Assembly (NCBI RefSeq): GCF_013488205.1
Contig: NZ_CP040908.1
Coordinates: 775,501 to 839,500, forward strand
DNA: 64,000 nucleotides
DNA from: Empedobacter falsenii
Lineage (GTDB): Bacteria > Bacteroidota > Bacteroidia > Flavobacteriales > Weeksellaceae
Direction: 5' to 3'
Shown here: piece by piece, positions 29,768 to 39,583 of the stretch
How the letters are laid out: each line of letters begins with the position of its first letter
How positions within the stretch are numbered: the stretch's first letter is position 1
Made by a program: the position numbers and the translations under genes
Notes under the pieces: model-generated
What the model was told of the DNA's origin: nothing
Database searches by the model: none
Seen by the model: only the letters and a program-made list of their open reading frames with translations

Positions 29768-29959
29768 TTAATCGTTTTCTATTTTTAGTAATAGTCTATA
29801 TTCAGAAAAACGATGCTCGCGAATAGGTCGTGTAAAAGGTTCTGTTTTGAAATATAAAACTAAACATGGAGAAATATTTTTATATTTTTCTACAAACTCA
29901 AACGAAACTAATTCACCATTCTTTATTCGCTGTTTTATTTTGTTGTGATAAGGATACAT
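29768..29959 (-). CDS. 63-aa conserved protein of unknown function
   Basis: Short but convincing: MYPYHNKIKQRIKNGEL opening, then LVLYFKTEPFTRPIREHRFSEY. I recall this N-terminal MYPYH.KIK.RI.NGEL and the PFxRPIRxHR motif as conserved in flavobacteria, with no known function. 18 bp downstream of the SPOR gene on the same strand, so probably one transcript. Confidence 0.75.
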   Translation of the reverse strand: MYPYHNKIKQRIKNGELVSFEFVEKYKNISPCLVLYFKTEPFTRPIREHRFSEYRLLLKIEND

Positions 29960-29977
29960 TTTCCTTTTTATAAAATA

Positions 29978-30466
29978 TTACTTCGCTTTTCTACATAAAA
30001 CCTTGAACGGAATAGAAAATGCACTATTATATTTTGATTTCAAACGACGAATATCTCTCGAAGCAGATGCTCTTGTAAAATAATCTCCAACTAAAACGCG
30101 ATAGTCTGGTGAGAAATAAGCTGTTTGCGATGATAAGTCAGGATAAGAACGTGCAAATTCATTTCTTACCTTCTCTGCATCTTTTCTATCTTTCGAATAA
30201 TAAATCTGAATTTTGAAACCATTAACCTGTGGTGTACCTGCGCAAGGATCATTAGATTGTATAACTGGTTTTTTCTCTGTCGGTTTCTTTACAGTAGTGG
30301 TATAACTACAAACAGCATCTTCTTTTGCTTTTAATACATTATTTATTCTACTATCAATTTCCATATTCAATGTACCATTATTGATGATTTGAATAGTATC
30401 AATTTTATCTTGAGCAAAAACACAAGAAGAAAAAGTAATAAGGAATAAAAAGATAAATTTTTTCAT
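29978..30466 (-). CDS. secreted SPOR-domain protein
   Basis: 162-aa protein with a signal peptide (FLFLITFSSCVFA, cleaved before QDK) and a C-terminal SPOR domain from about residue 83: GFKIQIYYSKDRKDAEKVRNEF and YRVLVGDYFTRASASRDIRRLKSKY. SPOR domains bind denuded glycan strands, so the protein probably acts in the periplasm at the septum or envelope. Followed by the 63-aa gene. Confidence 0.88.
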   Translation of the reverse strand: MKKFIFLFLITFSSCVFAQDKIDTIQIINNGTLNMEIDSRINNVLKAKEDAVCSYTTTVKKPTEKKPVIQSNDPCAGTPQVNGFKIQIYYSKDRKDAEKVRNEFARSYPDLSSQTAYFSPDYRVLVGDYFTRASASRDIRRLKSKYNSAFSIPFKVLCRKAK

Positions 30467-30880
30467 AAGATGAAATTAATTTGTGCAAATATACTTTTTA
30501 CAATTAAGTTATTAAATTTTATAGACTTTTATTTTCTTACAACGAATATTGTTCCAATTTTTTTTAACAATCAAATATTTGATTGTTGTTTCGTAAAATC
30601 GATTGGCAGATTATAATAAAAACAATAATGATTATTTTTTAAATTATGTTAAATAGCAATTTTTCTTGTTCTAAATCTTTTCTATCAAATCAAATAGATA
30701 ATATTTATACAGCAATATTTTTTAACAATTAATTTAGAAACGTTTTAAATTAAGCTCAATGACAAAGTTCAGTATGTAAACTTTATGATTTTATTAAGTA
30801 TTGAAGCTATTTTTGCTGTTAGTTAAGTGTTCAAATAAAAACGAGTTAAAAGAAACAACGAACTGAGATTATTTAAGTAA
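30467..30880. promoter_or_regulatory. 414-bp regulatory region upstream of actABCDEF
   Basis: Gene-free region between the divergent SPOR gene and actA. It contains a perfect 22-bp palindrome (30566-30587, half-site AACAATCAAAT) and a TAnnTTTG box TATTTTTG at 30808-30815, which would start an approximately 60-nt leader for actA. Nothing else recognised. Confidence 0.6.
30566..30587. promoter_or_regulatory. perfect 22-bp palindrome, candidate operator
   Basis: The 11-nt half-site AACAATCAAAT is followed directly by its exact reverse complement. AT-rich with symmetric ATTTGATTGTT ends, a dyad fitting a dimeric regulator. It lies 121 bp upstream of the SPOR start codon's far side and about 290 bp before actA; the target gene is uncertain. 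Confidence 0.5.
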
Positions 30881-32299
30881 ATGAAGGCAAGATTTCTAAA
30901 AAGAATACGTTTATGGAGCTGCGCGATAATACTATCGACGTTCTCCTTAGCAAATGCCCAAGATGCAGGTAAAGGTTACGAATTATTCGAAGCCAACTGT
31001 ACTGCATGTCACCAGATTGATGGTAAATTAATTGGGCCGGAATTACGTAATGTTGAGAAACGCGTACAAGAAGAAGCTGGACTTGGAAAAGAGTGGTTAC
31101 ACTCTTGGATTAAGGACAACAAAGCTTTACGTGCGTCTGGAGATGCGTATGCAAACAAAATTTTCGCTGAGTACAATAACACTGAAATGTTAGCTTTTCC
31201 TAACTTATCTGATGGTGATATTGATAATATTCTAGCGTATACTGCCGATCCTGATGGTGGTAAAAAGGCTTTTGATGATGCAAAAGCTGCAAAAAAGAAA
31301 GAAGCTGCTGCTGCTAAAGCTGCTGCTGCCGGAAACGGAGGTGGTGCTGGAACAGGAGTTATCGCAGTTGGATTTGTTGTATTAGCAGCATTATTATTGT
31401 GGATTTTGGTTCGCGTTAATGCATTAGTTAAAGCAACTGCAACTGATGATTTAGATTCTAAAGAAGAAAAAGCTGCTTTTTCTTTCGCAAACTTCTTCCA
31501 AAAATACCAAAAAGTTGGTGGTGTGTTAATCGCAGTATTAGCATTCTTTGCATTGTACAACGTGTATTGGGGATTAATGGGAATTGGTGTTGATAAAGGT
31601 TACGAGCCAGAACAACCAATTTATTTCTCTCACAAAGTTCACGCAGGTGTACAAGGTATCGACTGTCAGTACTGTCACAGTTCTGCTAAATACGGTAAAG
31701 TGTCTGGAATTCCTTCACCAAACGTATGTATGAACTGTCACAAAACAATCAAAGAATACAAAGGAGATTACTTCGAAGAAGAATTAATCACTTCTGGTAA
31801 ATTCGCTGATGAGGAAGCAGTTAAGAACTTCTATACAGGAGAAATCCAAAAAATGTATAAAGCTATTGGATGGAATCCAGAAACGAACAAATACGATGGT
31901 CCGCAAAAACCAATCGAATGGGTACGTATCCACAATATGCCAGATTTCGTATTCTTTAGCCACGCACAACACGTTGTAGCTGGAGAGAAAGCGATTAAGA
32001 AAGCAATTAAAGATGGAACTATTCCAAATGCTAAAGAATTGAACATTGGATCAGGAGACCAAGTTTGTTTCGCATGTCACGGACGTGTTGATGAAATGAA
32101 CGAAGTAAAAATGGCGAATGATTTCACAATGGGATGGTGTATCGAGTGTCACAGAACTACTGAGGTAGATATGGACAACGAGTATAACAAAGAATATTAC
32201 GCAGAACTACACGAAAAACTGAAAAAACAGTACGGTGACGCAACTAAGATTACAGTTGATGCTATCGGAGGTTTAGAGTGTGGTAAATGTCATTATTAA
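30881..32299 (+). CDS. actA: ActA: multihaem cytochrome c of alternative complex III (monohaem domain fused to pentahaem domain)
   Basis: 472-aa c-type cytochrome. Signal peptide (residues 1-26), a monohaem domain with CTACH (Cys40-His44), an Ala/Lys-rich linker and two membrane segments (about 160-182 and 212-232), then a cytochrome c3-like domain with five CXXCH motifs: CQYCH, CMNCH, CFACH, CIECH and CGKCH. Six haems in total. ActA passes electrons from quinol to soluble carriers or the oxidase. First gene of actABCDEF; spacing to actB is 22 bp. Confidence 0.95.
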   Translation: MKARFLKRIRLWSCAIILSTFSLANAQDAGKGYELFEANCTACHQIDGKLIGPELRNVEKRVQEEAGLGKEWLHSWIKDNKALRASGDAYANKIFAEYNNTEMLAFPNLSDGDIDNILAYTADPDGGKKAFDDAKAAKKKEAAAAKAAAAGNGGGAGTGVIAVGFVVLAALLLWILVRVNALVKATATDDLDSKEEKAAFSFANFFQKYQKVGGVLIAVLAFFALYNVYWGLMGIGVDKGYEPEQPIYFSHKVHAGVQGIDCQYCHSSAKYGKVSGIPSPNVCMNCHKTIKEYKGDYFEEELITSGKFADEEAVKNFYTGEIQKMYKAIGWNPETNKYDGPQKPIEWVRIHNMPDFVFFSHAQHVVAGEKAIKKAIKDGTIPNAKELNIGSGDQVCFACHGRVDEMNEVKMANDFTMGWCIECHRTTEVDMDNEYNKEYYAELHEKLKKQYGDATKITVDAIGGLECGKCHY

Positions 32300-32321
32300 T
32301 ATAAAAAAGAGAGGAGTATAA

Positions 32322-35300
32322 ATGGCTTCGAAGAAAAATTACTGGAAAAGTTTTGAGGAGTTAACTGACAATACATTAAATGAAAAGTTAACTACCAACG
32401 AATTTGCAGAAGAAATTCCTGTAGATAATTTCTTAGGGAATGATAACGCCATGGAGAATAGTCAAACTTCACGACGTGACTTTTTGAAGATTTTAGGGTT
32501 CAGTACAGCTGCTGTTACTTTAGCAGCCTGTGAAGCTCCAATCGTAAAATCTGTTCCTTATGTAGTGAAACCAGAAAACATTATGCCTGGTGTACCTACT
32601 TATTATGCATCTACAATTTTTGATGGATACGATTACGCGAACGTATTAGTACGTACAAGAGAAGGTCGTCCAATTAGAATTGATGCAAACAAAGGCGCAA
32701 AATATTATGGTTCTACAAATGCACGTGTTCAGGCATCTGTATTATCATTATACGATTCTGATAAAATAAAATCACCTTTAACAAACGCAGGTGAAAACTT
32801 CAAAGCAACATCTTGGAAAGAGCTTGATGCACGTGTAACAAAAGCATTAGCATCAGTAGGAGGGAAAAAAGTAGTTATTTTAACTTCTTCTTTACCTTCA
32901 CCAACAACTAAAAAGTTGATTGCTGAGTTTGCAACAAAATATCCAACAACTCAACACGTTGTTTATGATGCAATTTCTTCTACGAATGCATTAGATGCAG
33001 CGCAAGAAGTTTACGGAAAAAGAGAATTGCCATTCTACGATCTTAAGAATGCTGAATTAGTTGTTTCTTTCAACGCAGATTTCTTAGGTGATTACAATGG
33101 TGGTGGAATGGAAGGTGATTATGGTGTTGCTCGTAAACCAGGAGCAAACATGATGCGTCACATCCAAGTAGAATCTGTTTTATCTTTAACAGGTGCAAAT
33201 GCTGATACACGTTATCCATTAAAACCAACTGATACTGAAAAAGTATTGGCTGAAGTTTATAATAAATTAGCAGGTGGTTCAGCTTCTTCTAAAGAAGCAT
33301 TAGCTATTGCTGCTGAATTAACAGCAAAAGGTTCTAAAGCGGTTGTTATGGCAGATGGTTCGAAAGAAGCATACGCAATTGCATACGCAATTAATCAATT
33401 GTTAGGATCAGCTGCAGTTTCTGATAAAGCTGTTTTATTAAAAGAGTCTAACGATGCTGTATTTAATCAATTTGTTGCAGAAGCTAAAGCTGGACAAGTT
33501 GGGGTTTTATTAAACTTCCAAACAAATCCAATTTACAATGCTAAAAATGCAAAAGAAATTGAAGCAGCTTTCAAAAACATTGGACTTAAAGTTGGTTTAG
33601 TTGAAAAATTAGACGAAACTGCATCAGTAATGGACGTTATTGCTCCAGTTACTCACGGTTTAGAGTCTTGGAATGATTTCAACCCATTAACAGGTGTATA
33701 TTCATTACAACAACCAACAATTCCACGTGTATTTGATTCTCGTCAATTCCAAGATTCATTAATCGCATGGATGACAGGAGTAACTAAAGTAACAGAAGTA
33801 GAAGATCCAAATGATCCAATTATGGTGATGGCGGTTTCTGCAACAAGACAAAAAGTTTCTCCATATTACTTATATGTAAAACAAAACTGGGAATCAGCTA
33901 TTTTACCAAAATTAGGTGTAGATTTCAACAAAGCATTATACAATGGTTATAATGAAACGACTGAAACATCTGCATTTACTGCTAACACTGGTGTTGCTGC
34001 AGCGGCTGCTACAAAATTAGCTGGAGCTAAAGCAACAGAATGGGAAATTCAATTCTATTCTAAAGCTGGTTTAGGAGATGGTACACAAGCAAACAATCCT
34101 TGGTTACAAGAATTACCAGATCCAATTACACGTAACTCTTGGGATAACTATTTAACAGTTAATCCAAATGATGCGGAAAAATTAGGAATCAAAATTCAAG
34201 ATAACTACAACGTTACAAACGGAAGAATGCAATTTGACGGTGAGTATGTAAACTTAACTGTTAATGGAGTAGTTTTAGAAAACGTTCCAGTATTCATCCA
34301 ACCAGGTCAAGCAATCGGAACTGTAGGTTTAGCTTTCGGTTATGGTCGTACAAAAGCTGGTAAAGTTGCAAACAATGTAGGGGTTAATGCTTTCGCATTA
34401 TATACTGGTAACGTAGGTGCATCTAATGTTAAGATTGAAAAATCTTCTCGTTCAGATAAACACGAATTTGCTAACATGCAACAACAACCAACATTGATGG
34501 GACGTTACGAAATTGCAAGAGAAGTTTCTTTAGCAGATTTCATCAACACAGATCGTCAAGAATGGAATCCAGTTGCGAAGATGCCAACATGGAGAGGAGA
34601 TTCTCCAGTAGGTGAAGTTGACTTATGGGCTAGTTTTGATCGTTCTACAGGACCTCACTTCAATTTAACAATTGATATGAACTCTTGTACAGGATGTGGA
34701 GCGTGTGTGATTGCTTGTCAAGCAGAAAACAACGTACCAACTGTTGGTAAAGAGCAAATGCGTATGTCGAGAGATATGTATTGGTTAAGAATTGACCGTT
34801 ACTACTCTGATGTTACTTACCAAGATAAAGACGGAAAATTAACTCAAAAAGTTGCGTTAGAATCTGATCCAGATAACGAACCACAACAATATACACGTTT
34901 AATTAAGCCAGAGGCTGAAAATCCAGATGTGATTTTCCAACCATTAATGTGTCAACACTGTAACCACGCTCCTTGTGAGACTGTGTGTCCAGTAGGTGCA
35001 ACATCTCATGGTCGTCAAGGTCAAAACATGATGGCTTATAACCGTTGTGTTGGTACTCGTTACTGTGCAAATAACTGTCCTTACAAAGTACGTCGTTTCA
35101 ACTGGTTTAACTGGGCGAACAATGACAAATACGACTTCCACATGAACAATGATTTAGGTCGTATGGTACTTAACCCAGACGTTGTTGTACGTACACGAGG
35201 AGTAATTGAGAAATGTTCATTCTGTATCCAACAAACTCAAGCTGCAATCTTAAAAGCTAAGAAAGAGAACAGAGTAGTTAAAGACGAAGAGTTTATGGCT

Positions 35301-35483
35301 GCTGCTGCTTGTGCTGCTGCTTGTGGAACAGGTGCGATGAAATTTGGTGATATCAATGATGATAAATCTGAAGTAAGAGCTGCATCGAAAGATAAACGTT
35401 CTTATGTTTTATTAGAAGAAATTGGTACAAAACCAAACGTTATCTATCAAGTAAAAGTTAGAAACAGAAAAGAACAAGCTTAA
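32322..35483 (+). CDS. actB: ActB: molybdopterin-oxidoreductase-like iron-sulfur subunit of alternative complex III
   Basis: 1053-aa fusion of a molybdopterin-oxidoreductase-like domain and a four-cluster ferredoxin domain. Twin-arginine signal SRRDFLKILGF (Arg51-Arg52) ending in a lipobox TLAAC (Cys70), so it is exported folded and probably lipidated. C-terminal cysteine sets: CTGCGACVIAC, CQHCNHAPCETVCP, CVGTRYCANNCP, CSFC...CAAAC. In characterised complexes this subunit binds Fe-S clusters but no molybdenum. It connects the membrane quinol site to the ActA haems. Confidence 0.95.
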   Translation: MASKKNYWKSFEELTDNTLNEKLTTNEFAEEIPVDNFLGNDNAMENSQTSRRDFLKILGFSTAAVTLAACEAPIVKSVPYVVKPENIMPGVPTYYASTIFDGYDYANVLVRTREGRPIRIDANKGAKYYGSTNARVQASVLSLYDSDKIKSPLTNAGENFKATSWKELDARVTKALASVGGKKVVILTSSLPSPTTKKLIAEFATKYPTTQHVVYDAISSTNALDAAQEVYGKRELPFYDLKNAELVVSFNADFLGDYNGGGMEGDYGVARKPGANMMRHIQVESVLSLTGANADTRYPLKPTDTEKVLAEVYNKLAGGSASSKEALAIAAELTAKGSKAVVMADGSKEAYAIAYAINQLLGSAAVSDKAVLLKESNDAVFNQFVAEAKAGQVGVLLNFQTNPIYNAKNAKEIEAAFKNIGLKVGLVEKLDETASVMDVIAPVTHGLESWNDFNPLTGVYSLQQPTIPRVFDSRQFQDSLIAWMTGVTKVTEVEDPNDPIMVMAVSATRQKVSPYYLYVKQNWESAILPKLGVDFNKALYNGYNETTETSAFTANTGVAAAAATKLAGAKATEWEIQFYSKAGLGDGTQANNPWLQELPDPITRNSWDNYLTVNPNDAEKLGIKIQDNYNVTNGRMQFDGEYVNLTVNGVVLENVPVFIQPGQAIGTVGLAFGYGRTKAGKVANNVGVNAFALYTGNVGASNVKIEKSSRSDKHEFANMQQQPTLMGRYEIAREVSLADFINTDRQEWNPVAKMPTWRGDSPVGEVDLWASFDRSTGPHFNLTIDMNSCTGCGACVIACQAENNVPTVGKEQMRMSRDMYWLRIDRYYSDVTYQDKDGKLTQKVALESDPDNEPQQYTRLIKPEAENPDVIFQPLMCQHCNHAPCETVCPVGATSHGRQGQNMMAYNRCVGTRYCANNCPYKVRRFNWFNWANNDKYDFHMNNDLGRMVLNPDVVVRTRGVIEKCSFCIQQTQAAILKAKKENRVVKDEEFMAAAACAAACGTGAMKFGDINDDKSEVRAASKDKRSYVLLEEIGTKPNVIYQVKVRNRKEQA

Positions 35484-35517
35484 TTAAATTAGTAAAGAAT
35501 TAATAAGGTAAACAAAT

Positions 35518-36921
35518 ATGTCACATTACGAATCACAGGTAAGAGAACCCCTTATTTTAGGACATAAAACCTACCACGATATCACAGTAGACATTGCTCG
35601 TCCAATTGAGACGCCAGCAAGTAAGTTGTGGTGGACATGTTTCAGTATAGCAATGGTTGCATTCATCTTTGGTGTTGGAGCAATTGCTTATACAGTAGGA
35701 ACTGGTATTGGTGTATGGGGATTGAATAGAACGATTAACTGGGGATGGGATATCACCAACTTCGTATGGTGGGTAGGTATCGGTCACGCTGGTACGTTAA
35801 TCTCAGCCGTTTTATTATTATTCCGTCAAAAATGGAGAATGTCGGTTAACCGTTCTGCGGAAGCCATGACAATCTTCGCCGTTGTACAGGCAGCGTTATT
35901 CCCTGTAATTCACATGGGTCGTCCATGGTTAATGTACTGGGTATTCCCAATTCCTAACCAATTTGGATCTTTATGGCCTAACTTTAACTCACCATTATTA
36001 TGGGACGTATTCGCGATTTCTACGTATTTCTCTGTATCAACAGTTTTCTGGTTGATGGGATTAATTCCTGACTTCGCTATGGTACGTGACCGTGCAACAA
36101 AACCATTCGCTAAGAAAATCTACGGAATCTTATCATTCGGATGGGGAGGTGGAGCAAAACATTGGCAACGTTTCGAAGAGTTATCTTTGGTATTAGCTGG
36201 TTTATGTACACCATTAGTATTCTCGGTACACACGATTGTATCTTTTGACTTCGCAACGTCGGTAATCAAAGGATGGCACTCAACAGTATATCCTCCATAT
36301 TTCGTTGCCGGAGCTATTTTCTCTGGTTTCGCGATGGTACAAACATTATTAAGTGTAATGCGTAAAGTTTTACACTACGAAGATTATATCACACGTAAAC
36401 ACATCGAGTACATGAACATTGTAATCGTTGTAACAGGTGGTATGGTTGCAGTAGCATACTTAACAGAGTTATGGATCGCTTGGTATTCAGGATCTCGTTA
36501 CGAAGACTTTACATACTTCTCTCCAGGAGCAGCAACAGGACCTTATTGGTGGGCATTCTGGGCGTTAATTATCTGTAACGTTTTAGTACCAGGATTATTA
36601 TGGATTCGTCCAATTAGAAGAAACTTCTTCTGGACATTCGTTATCTCTATCGTAGTTAACATCGGTATGTGGTTCGAGCGTTTTGATATTATCGTTATCA
36701 ACTTATCTCGTGACTATTTACCATCAAGCTGGACAATGTTTATGCCTTCATGGGTAGACGTAGGTATCTTCTTAGGTACTATGGGATTCTTTTCTGTGTT
36801 ATACTTATTGTACGCACGTACATTCCCAGTTATTTCACAATCTGAATTAAAAACTATTTTGAAATCATCAGGCGAAAGCTATAAAAAACATCATACTGAA
36901 GATGAGCATCACGAACACTAA
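35518..36921 (+). CDS. actC: ActC: NrfD-like membrane subunit of alternative complex III
   Basis: 467-aa polytopic NrfD/PsrC-family protein with about ten hydrophobic helices (for example LWWTCFSIAMVAFIFGVGAI and GHAGTLISAVLLLFRQKWR). It forms a quinol-binding site and possibly proton path next to ActB. Conserved GWGGGAKHW and HTIVSFDFA segments are typical for ActC. The C-terminal His-rich tail overlaps the actD start by 20 nt, so the genes are translationally coupled. Confidence 0.95.
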   Translation: MSHYESQVREPLILGHKTYHDITVDIARPIETPASKLWWTCFSIAMVAFIFGVGAIAYTVGTGIGVWGLNRTINWGWDITNFVWWVGIGHAGTLISAVLLLFRQKWRMSVNRSAEAMTIFAVVQAALFPVIHMGRPWLMYWVFPIPNQFGSLWPNFNSPLLWDVFAISTYFSVSTVFWLMGLIPDFAMVRDRATKPFAKKIYGILSFGWGGGAKHWQRFEELSLVLAGLCTPLVFSVHTIVSFDFATSVIKGWHSTVYPPYFVAGAIFSGFAMVQTLLSVMRKVLHYEDYITRKHIEYMNIVIVVTGGMVAVAYLTELWIAWYSGSRYEDFTYFSPGAATGPYWWAFWALIICNVLVPGLLWIRPIRRNFFWTFVISIVVNIGMWFERFDIIVINLSRDYLPSSWTMFMPSWVDVGIFLGTMGFFSVLYLLYARTFPVISQSELKTILKSSGESYKKHHTEDEHHEH

Positions 36922-37471
36922 AATCGTTTATGGTCTTTACGGAGACGATGATGATTTATTAAAAGCAGTAAAATCTATTCGTAAACAAGGTATTACGATA
37001 GATGAAGTATATACACCTTTCCCTGTACACGGTTTAGATAAAGCCTTAGGATTAAAGAAAACTCGTATTTCTGACCTTGCTTTCTTCTACGGTGCATTTG
37101 GTACAACGTTAGCATCTTTGATGACATGGTTTATTATGAACCATGACTGGGCTCAAGATATTGGAGGGAAACCATCTTTTTCTTGGGGTGAGAATATGCC
37201 AGCTTTCGTTCCTATTATGTTCGAGTTGACAGTATTCTGTGCAGCGCACTTTATGTCATTAACATACTTAGTGCGTAATAAAATGTATCCAGGAGCTAAA
37301 GCTAAAAATCCAGATCCACGTACAACAGATGATAAATTCTTAATCGAAATCAGAACTGCTGATGTTGAGAAAATCAAAAATGTATTTGTAGAGACTGGTG
37401 CTGAAGAAGTAACTGTAAAAGGTGATGTAGTCGTAGAACCAAGTGTTAACAATTTAGTACAAGAAGCATAA
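36902..37471 (+). CDS. actD: ActD: DUF3341 membrane subunit of alternative complex III
   Basis: 189-aa DUF3341 protein. It starts VYGLYGDDDDLLKAVKSIR, has two transmembrane helices (about 60-85 and 98-120), and a C-terminal cytoplasmic beta/alpha part (FLIEIRTADVEKIKNVF). It stabilises ActC/ActF in the membrane. The start at 36902 is inside actC; the first residues match family starts. Stop overlaps the actE ATG by 1 nt (TAATG). Confidence 0.94.
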   Translation: MSITNTKIVYGLYGDDDDLLKAVKSIRKQGITIDEVYTPFPVHGLDKALGLKKTRISDLAFFYGAFGTTLASLMTWFIMNHDWAQDIGGKPSFSWGENMPAFVPIMFELTVFCAAHFMSLTYLVRNKMYPGAKAKNPDPRTTDDKFLIEIRTADVEKIKNVFVETGAEEVTVKGDVVVEPSVNNLVQEA

Positions 37472-38151
37472 TGAAAAAGATAGCATTACTTATAGGATTA
37501 GGAAGTATTATTATCACTTCTTGTTCTGATAAAAAACGTCACGCAAGTATCGTATATATGCCAGATATGTATTATCCTACGGCATATGATCCTTACGAAA
37601 AGGCAACTTTTGGTTACCCTCATGACGAAGAAAATTCTGAAGTTCCTGTATTAAGTAAAAATCACAATATGTCTGCATTAGAATCTGTAGAAGGTGCTGT
37701 TGCAAGAACAGATGGTGATATTTTACCATGGACTTACAAAAACAATAACGCTGGTTATGCACAAGCAAAAGCAGTAACTGTTTCTCCTTTGAATGCGGCT
37801 AACAAAGCTGCAGATTTAGAAAGAGGTAAGTTATTGTTTGGACAAAACTGTGCAGTTTGTCACGGTGACGCTGGTGATGGACAAGGATCAATCGTAAAAT
37901 CTAAAGCTTATTCAGGTGTTCCTAATTATAGCGAAAGAGATGTTACAGTAGGTTCTGTTTATCATGTAATTATGTACGGAAAAAATGCGATGGGTTCTTA
38001 CGCATCTCAATTGACTCCTGCAGACCGTTGGAGAGTTGCTGAATATGTAATGAGTTTGAAAGGTGCTACTACAGCTGCCGCTGCTCCAGCCGGAGAAGCA
38101 ACTGCTGAAGCAAAACCTGCAACAGAAACTGAAACAGCAACTAATAAATAA
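37471..38151 (+). CDS. actE: ActE: monohaem cytochrome c lipoprotein of alternative complex III
   Basis: 226-aa lipoprotein (LGSIIITSC signal) with one haem c site CAVCH at about residues 127-131 (GQNCAVCHGDAGDGQG) and a distal Met ligand candidate in YGKNAMGSY. The Ala/Thr/Glu-rich tail (last 30 residues) is low complexity. Subunit that relays electrons from the complex. Together with the six haems of ActA this gives seven CXXCH sites in the operon. Confidence 0.94.
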   Translation: MKKIALLIGLGSIIITSCSDKKRHASIVYMPDMYYPTAYDPYEKATFGYPHDEENSEVPVLSKNHNMSALESVEGAVARTDGDILPWTYKNNNAGYAQAKAVTVSPLNAANKAADLERGKLLFGQNCAVCHGDAGDGQGSIVKSKAYSGVPNYSERDVTVGSVYHVIMYGKNAMGSYASQLTPADRWRVAEYVMSLKGATTAAAAPAGEATAEAKPATETETATNK

Positions 38152-38169
38152 TAAAATAAGTTAATTATT

Positions 38170-39507
38170 ATGCAATATACATTTTCCCCAAAATTAAAAA
38201 ATGCATCACTTATCTTAGCTGTTATAGGTGTTGTACTTTACGGGATAGGATTTTTCTTACATCAACAAGATGTTGCTAATTCAACTGAATATATTAACGG
38301 TTTGATTGAAGCTCACCCAACTCAATTTTTTGGTGACTACATTTCAGATTCTTATGCATCTATGAATACAGATCATGCTGGACACATGGAGCATTTGACA
38401 AATTTATTGAAAAACAGACCTTGGGCAGCTTTCTATGTACCAGCTTATTTATCGTTTGGTATTGCGGCGTCTGCGTTGTTTTTCTTATGTATTCAATTCG
38501 TAGCTAACGCTGGTTGGTCTATGGTAGTATCTCGTGTTATGGAGGCTATCGCATCATTTTTACCAGTAGGTTCTGTACTTGTAGCTATCATCGTTTTAGG
38601 ATCTTATTTTCACATGAATCACTTATTCCACTGGATGGATGCTGATTTAATAAATCCTGATAGCGAGAAGTATGATATCTTCATGGCGAACAAAGCTCAA
38701 CTTTGGTTAAGCCCTAACTTCTGGTTAGTACGTTGTGTTATTTACTTAGTAGTATTATCTTTAATGTTACCAGTAATTAAAAACGCAACACGTAAATTAG
38801 ATGAGACAAACGGAGACTTAAAAGTGTACGCTCAATTGTACAAAAAATCAGTAATTTACTTAGTGATTTTCGCAATTTGTTCTGCAGCATTTGCTTGGGA
38901 TTTCGTGATGTCTTTAGATCCACACTGGTTCTCTTCATTATTTATGTGGTACGGAATGGTTTCATACTTAGTTTCTGCGGTTTCTATTATGGCAATTATT
39001 TCTATCTACTTAAAAAGAAAGAACGCTTTACCATTATTTAATGATAACCACTTACATGATTTAACAAAATACATGTTCGGTTTCTCATTATTATGGTCTT
39101 ACCTATGGTTCTGTCAATTCATGTTACAATGGTACGCAAACATTCCTGAGGAAGCTCAATACTTCCAACAACGTATGGCGCAATACCCATTATATTTCTG
39201 GATGTTGATCATTAACTTAGTAGCTCCATTCTTGATTTTAATTTCATCAAGCATGAAACGTCGTTACCAAATCGTTTTCGCGATGGGATTCGTTATCATC
39301 TTCGGACACTACTGGGATTTCTACAACCAAATTATGCCAGCAGCTGTTGGACCATTCCACAACTTTGGTTTAATGGAAATTGGAGCATTAGTTGGAATCG
39401 GAGGATTATTTACATTCGTAGTTATGAATGCAGTTTCTAAATTAAACTTAGAAGCAAAAGGTCATCCTTACTTCCACGAATCAAAAATTTATGAATATCC
39501 TTTCTAA
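38170..39507 (+). CDS. actF: ActF: NrfD-like quinone-binding membrane subunit of alternative complex III
   Basis: 445-aa membrane protein, second NrfD-like subunit (about ten helices). Visible features: LKNASLILAVIGVVLYGIGF helix, WLSPNFWLVRC, FAWDFVMSLDPHWFSSLFMWYG (the conserved WD..MSLDPHW..S motif of ActF) and FGHYWDFYNQIMP. Last gene of the operon, 18 bp after actE, followed by a strong terminator. Cytochrome oxidase genes, often next, are not in the window. Confidence 0.95.
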   Translation: MQYTFSPKLKNASLILAVIGVVLYGIGFFLHQQDVANSTEYINGLIEAHPTQFFGDYISDSYASMNTDHAGHMEHLTNLLKNRPWAAFYVPAYLSFGIAASALFFLCIQFVANAGWSMVVSRVMEAIASFLPVGSVLVAIIVLGSYFHMNHLFHWMDADLINPDSEKYDIFMANKAQLWLSPNFWLVRCVIYLVVLSLMLPVIKNATRKLDETNGDLKVYAQLYKKSVIYLVIFAICSAAFAWDFVMSLDPHWFSSLFMWYGMVSYLVSAVSIMAIISIYLKRKNALPLFNDNHLHDLTKYMFGFSLLWSYLWFCQFMLQWYANIPEEAQYFQQRMAQYPLYFWMLIINLVAPFLILISSSMKRRYQIVFAMGFVIIFGHYWDFYNQIMPAAVGPFHNFGLMEIGALVGIGGLFTFVVMNAVSKLNLEAKGHPYFHESKIYEYPF

Positions 39508-39530
39508 TTAGAAAGATGTTATAAAACCTA

Positions 39531-39562
39531 AAAGCTCGATGCATTTGCATCGAGCTTTTTTT
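39531..39562. terminator. terminator after actF
   Basis: Long perfect stem AAAGCTCGATGCA / TGCATCGAGCTTT with a 2-nt core loop, followed by T7; also A-rich before, so it may serve the convergent gene too. Confidence 0.9.
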
Positions 39563-39583
39563 ATTTGATTAATAATTGTTATT

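Noticed and set aside
31009-31560. 183-aa minus-strand ORF inside actA
   Set aside because: Antisense shadow of the Ala-rich linker of ActA; no family features.
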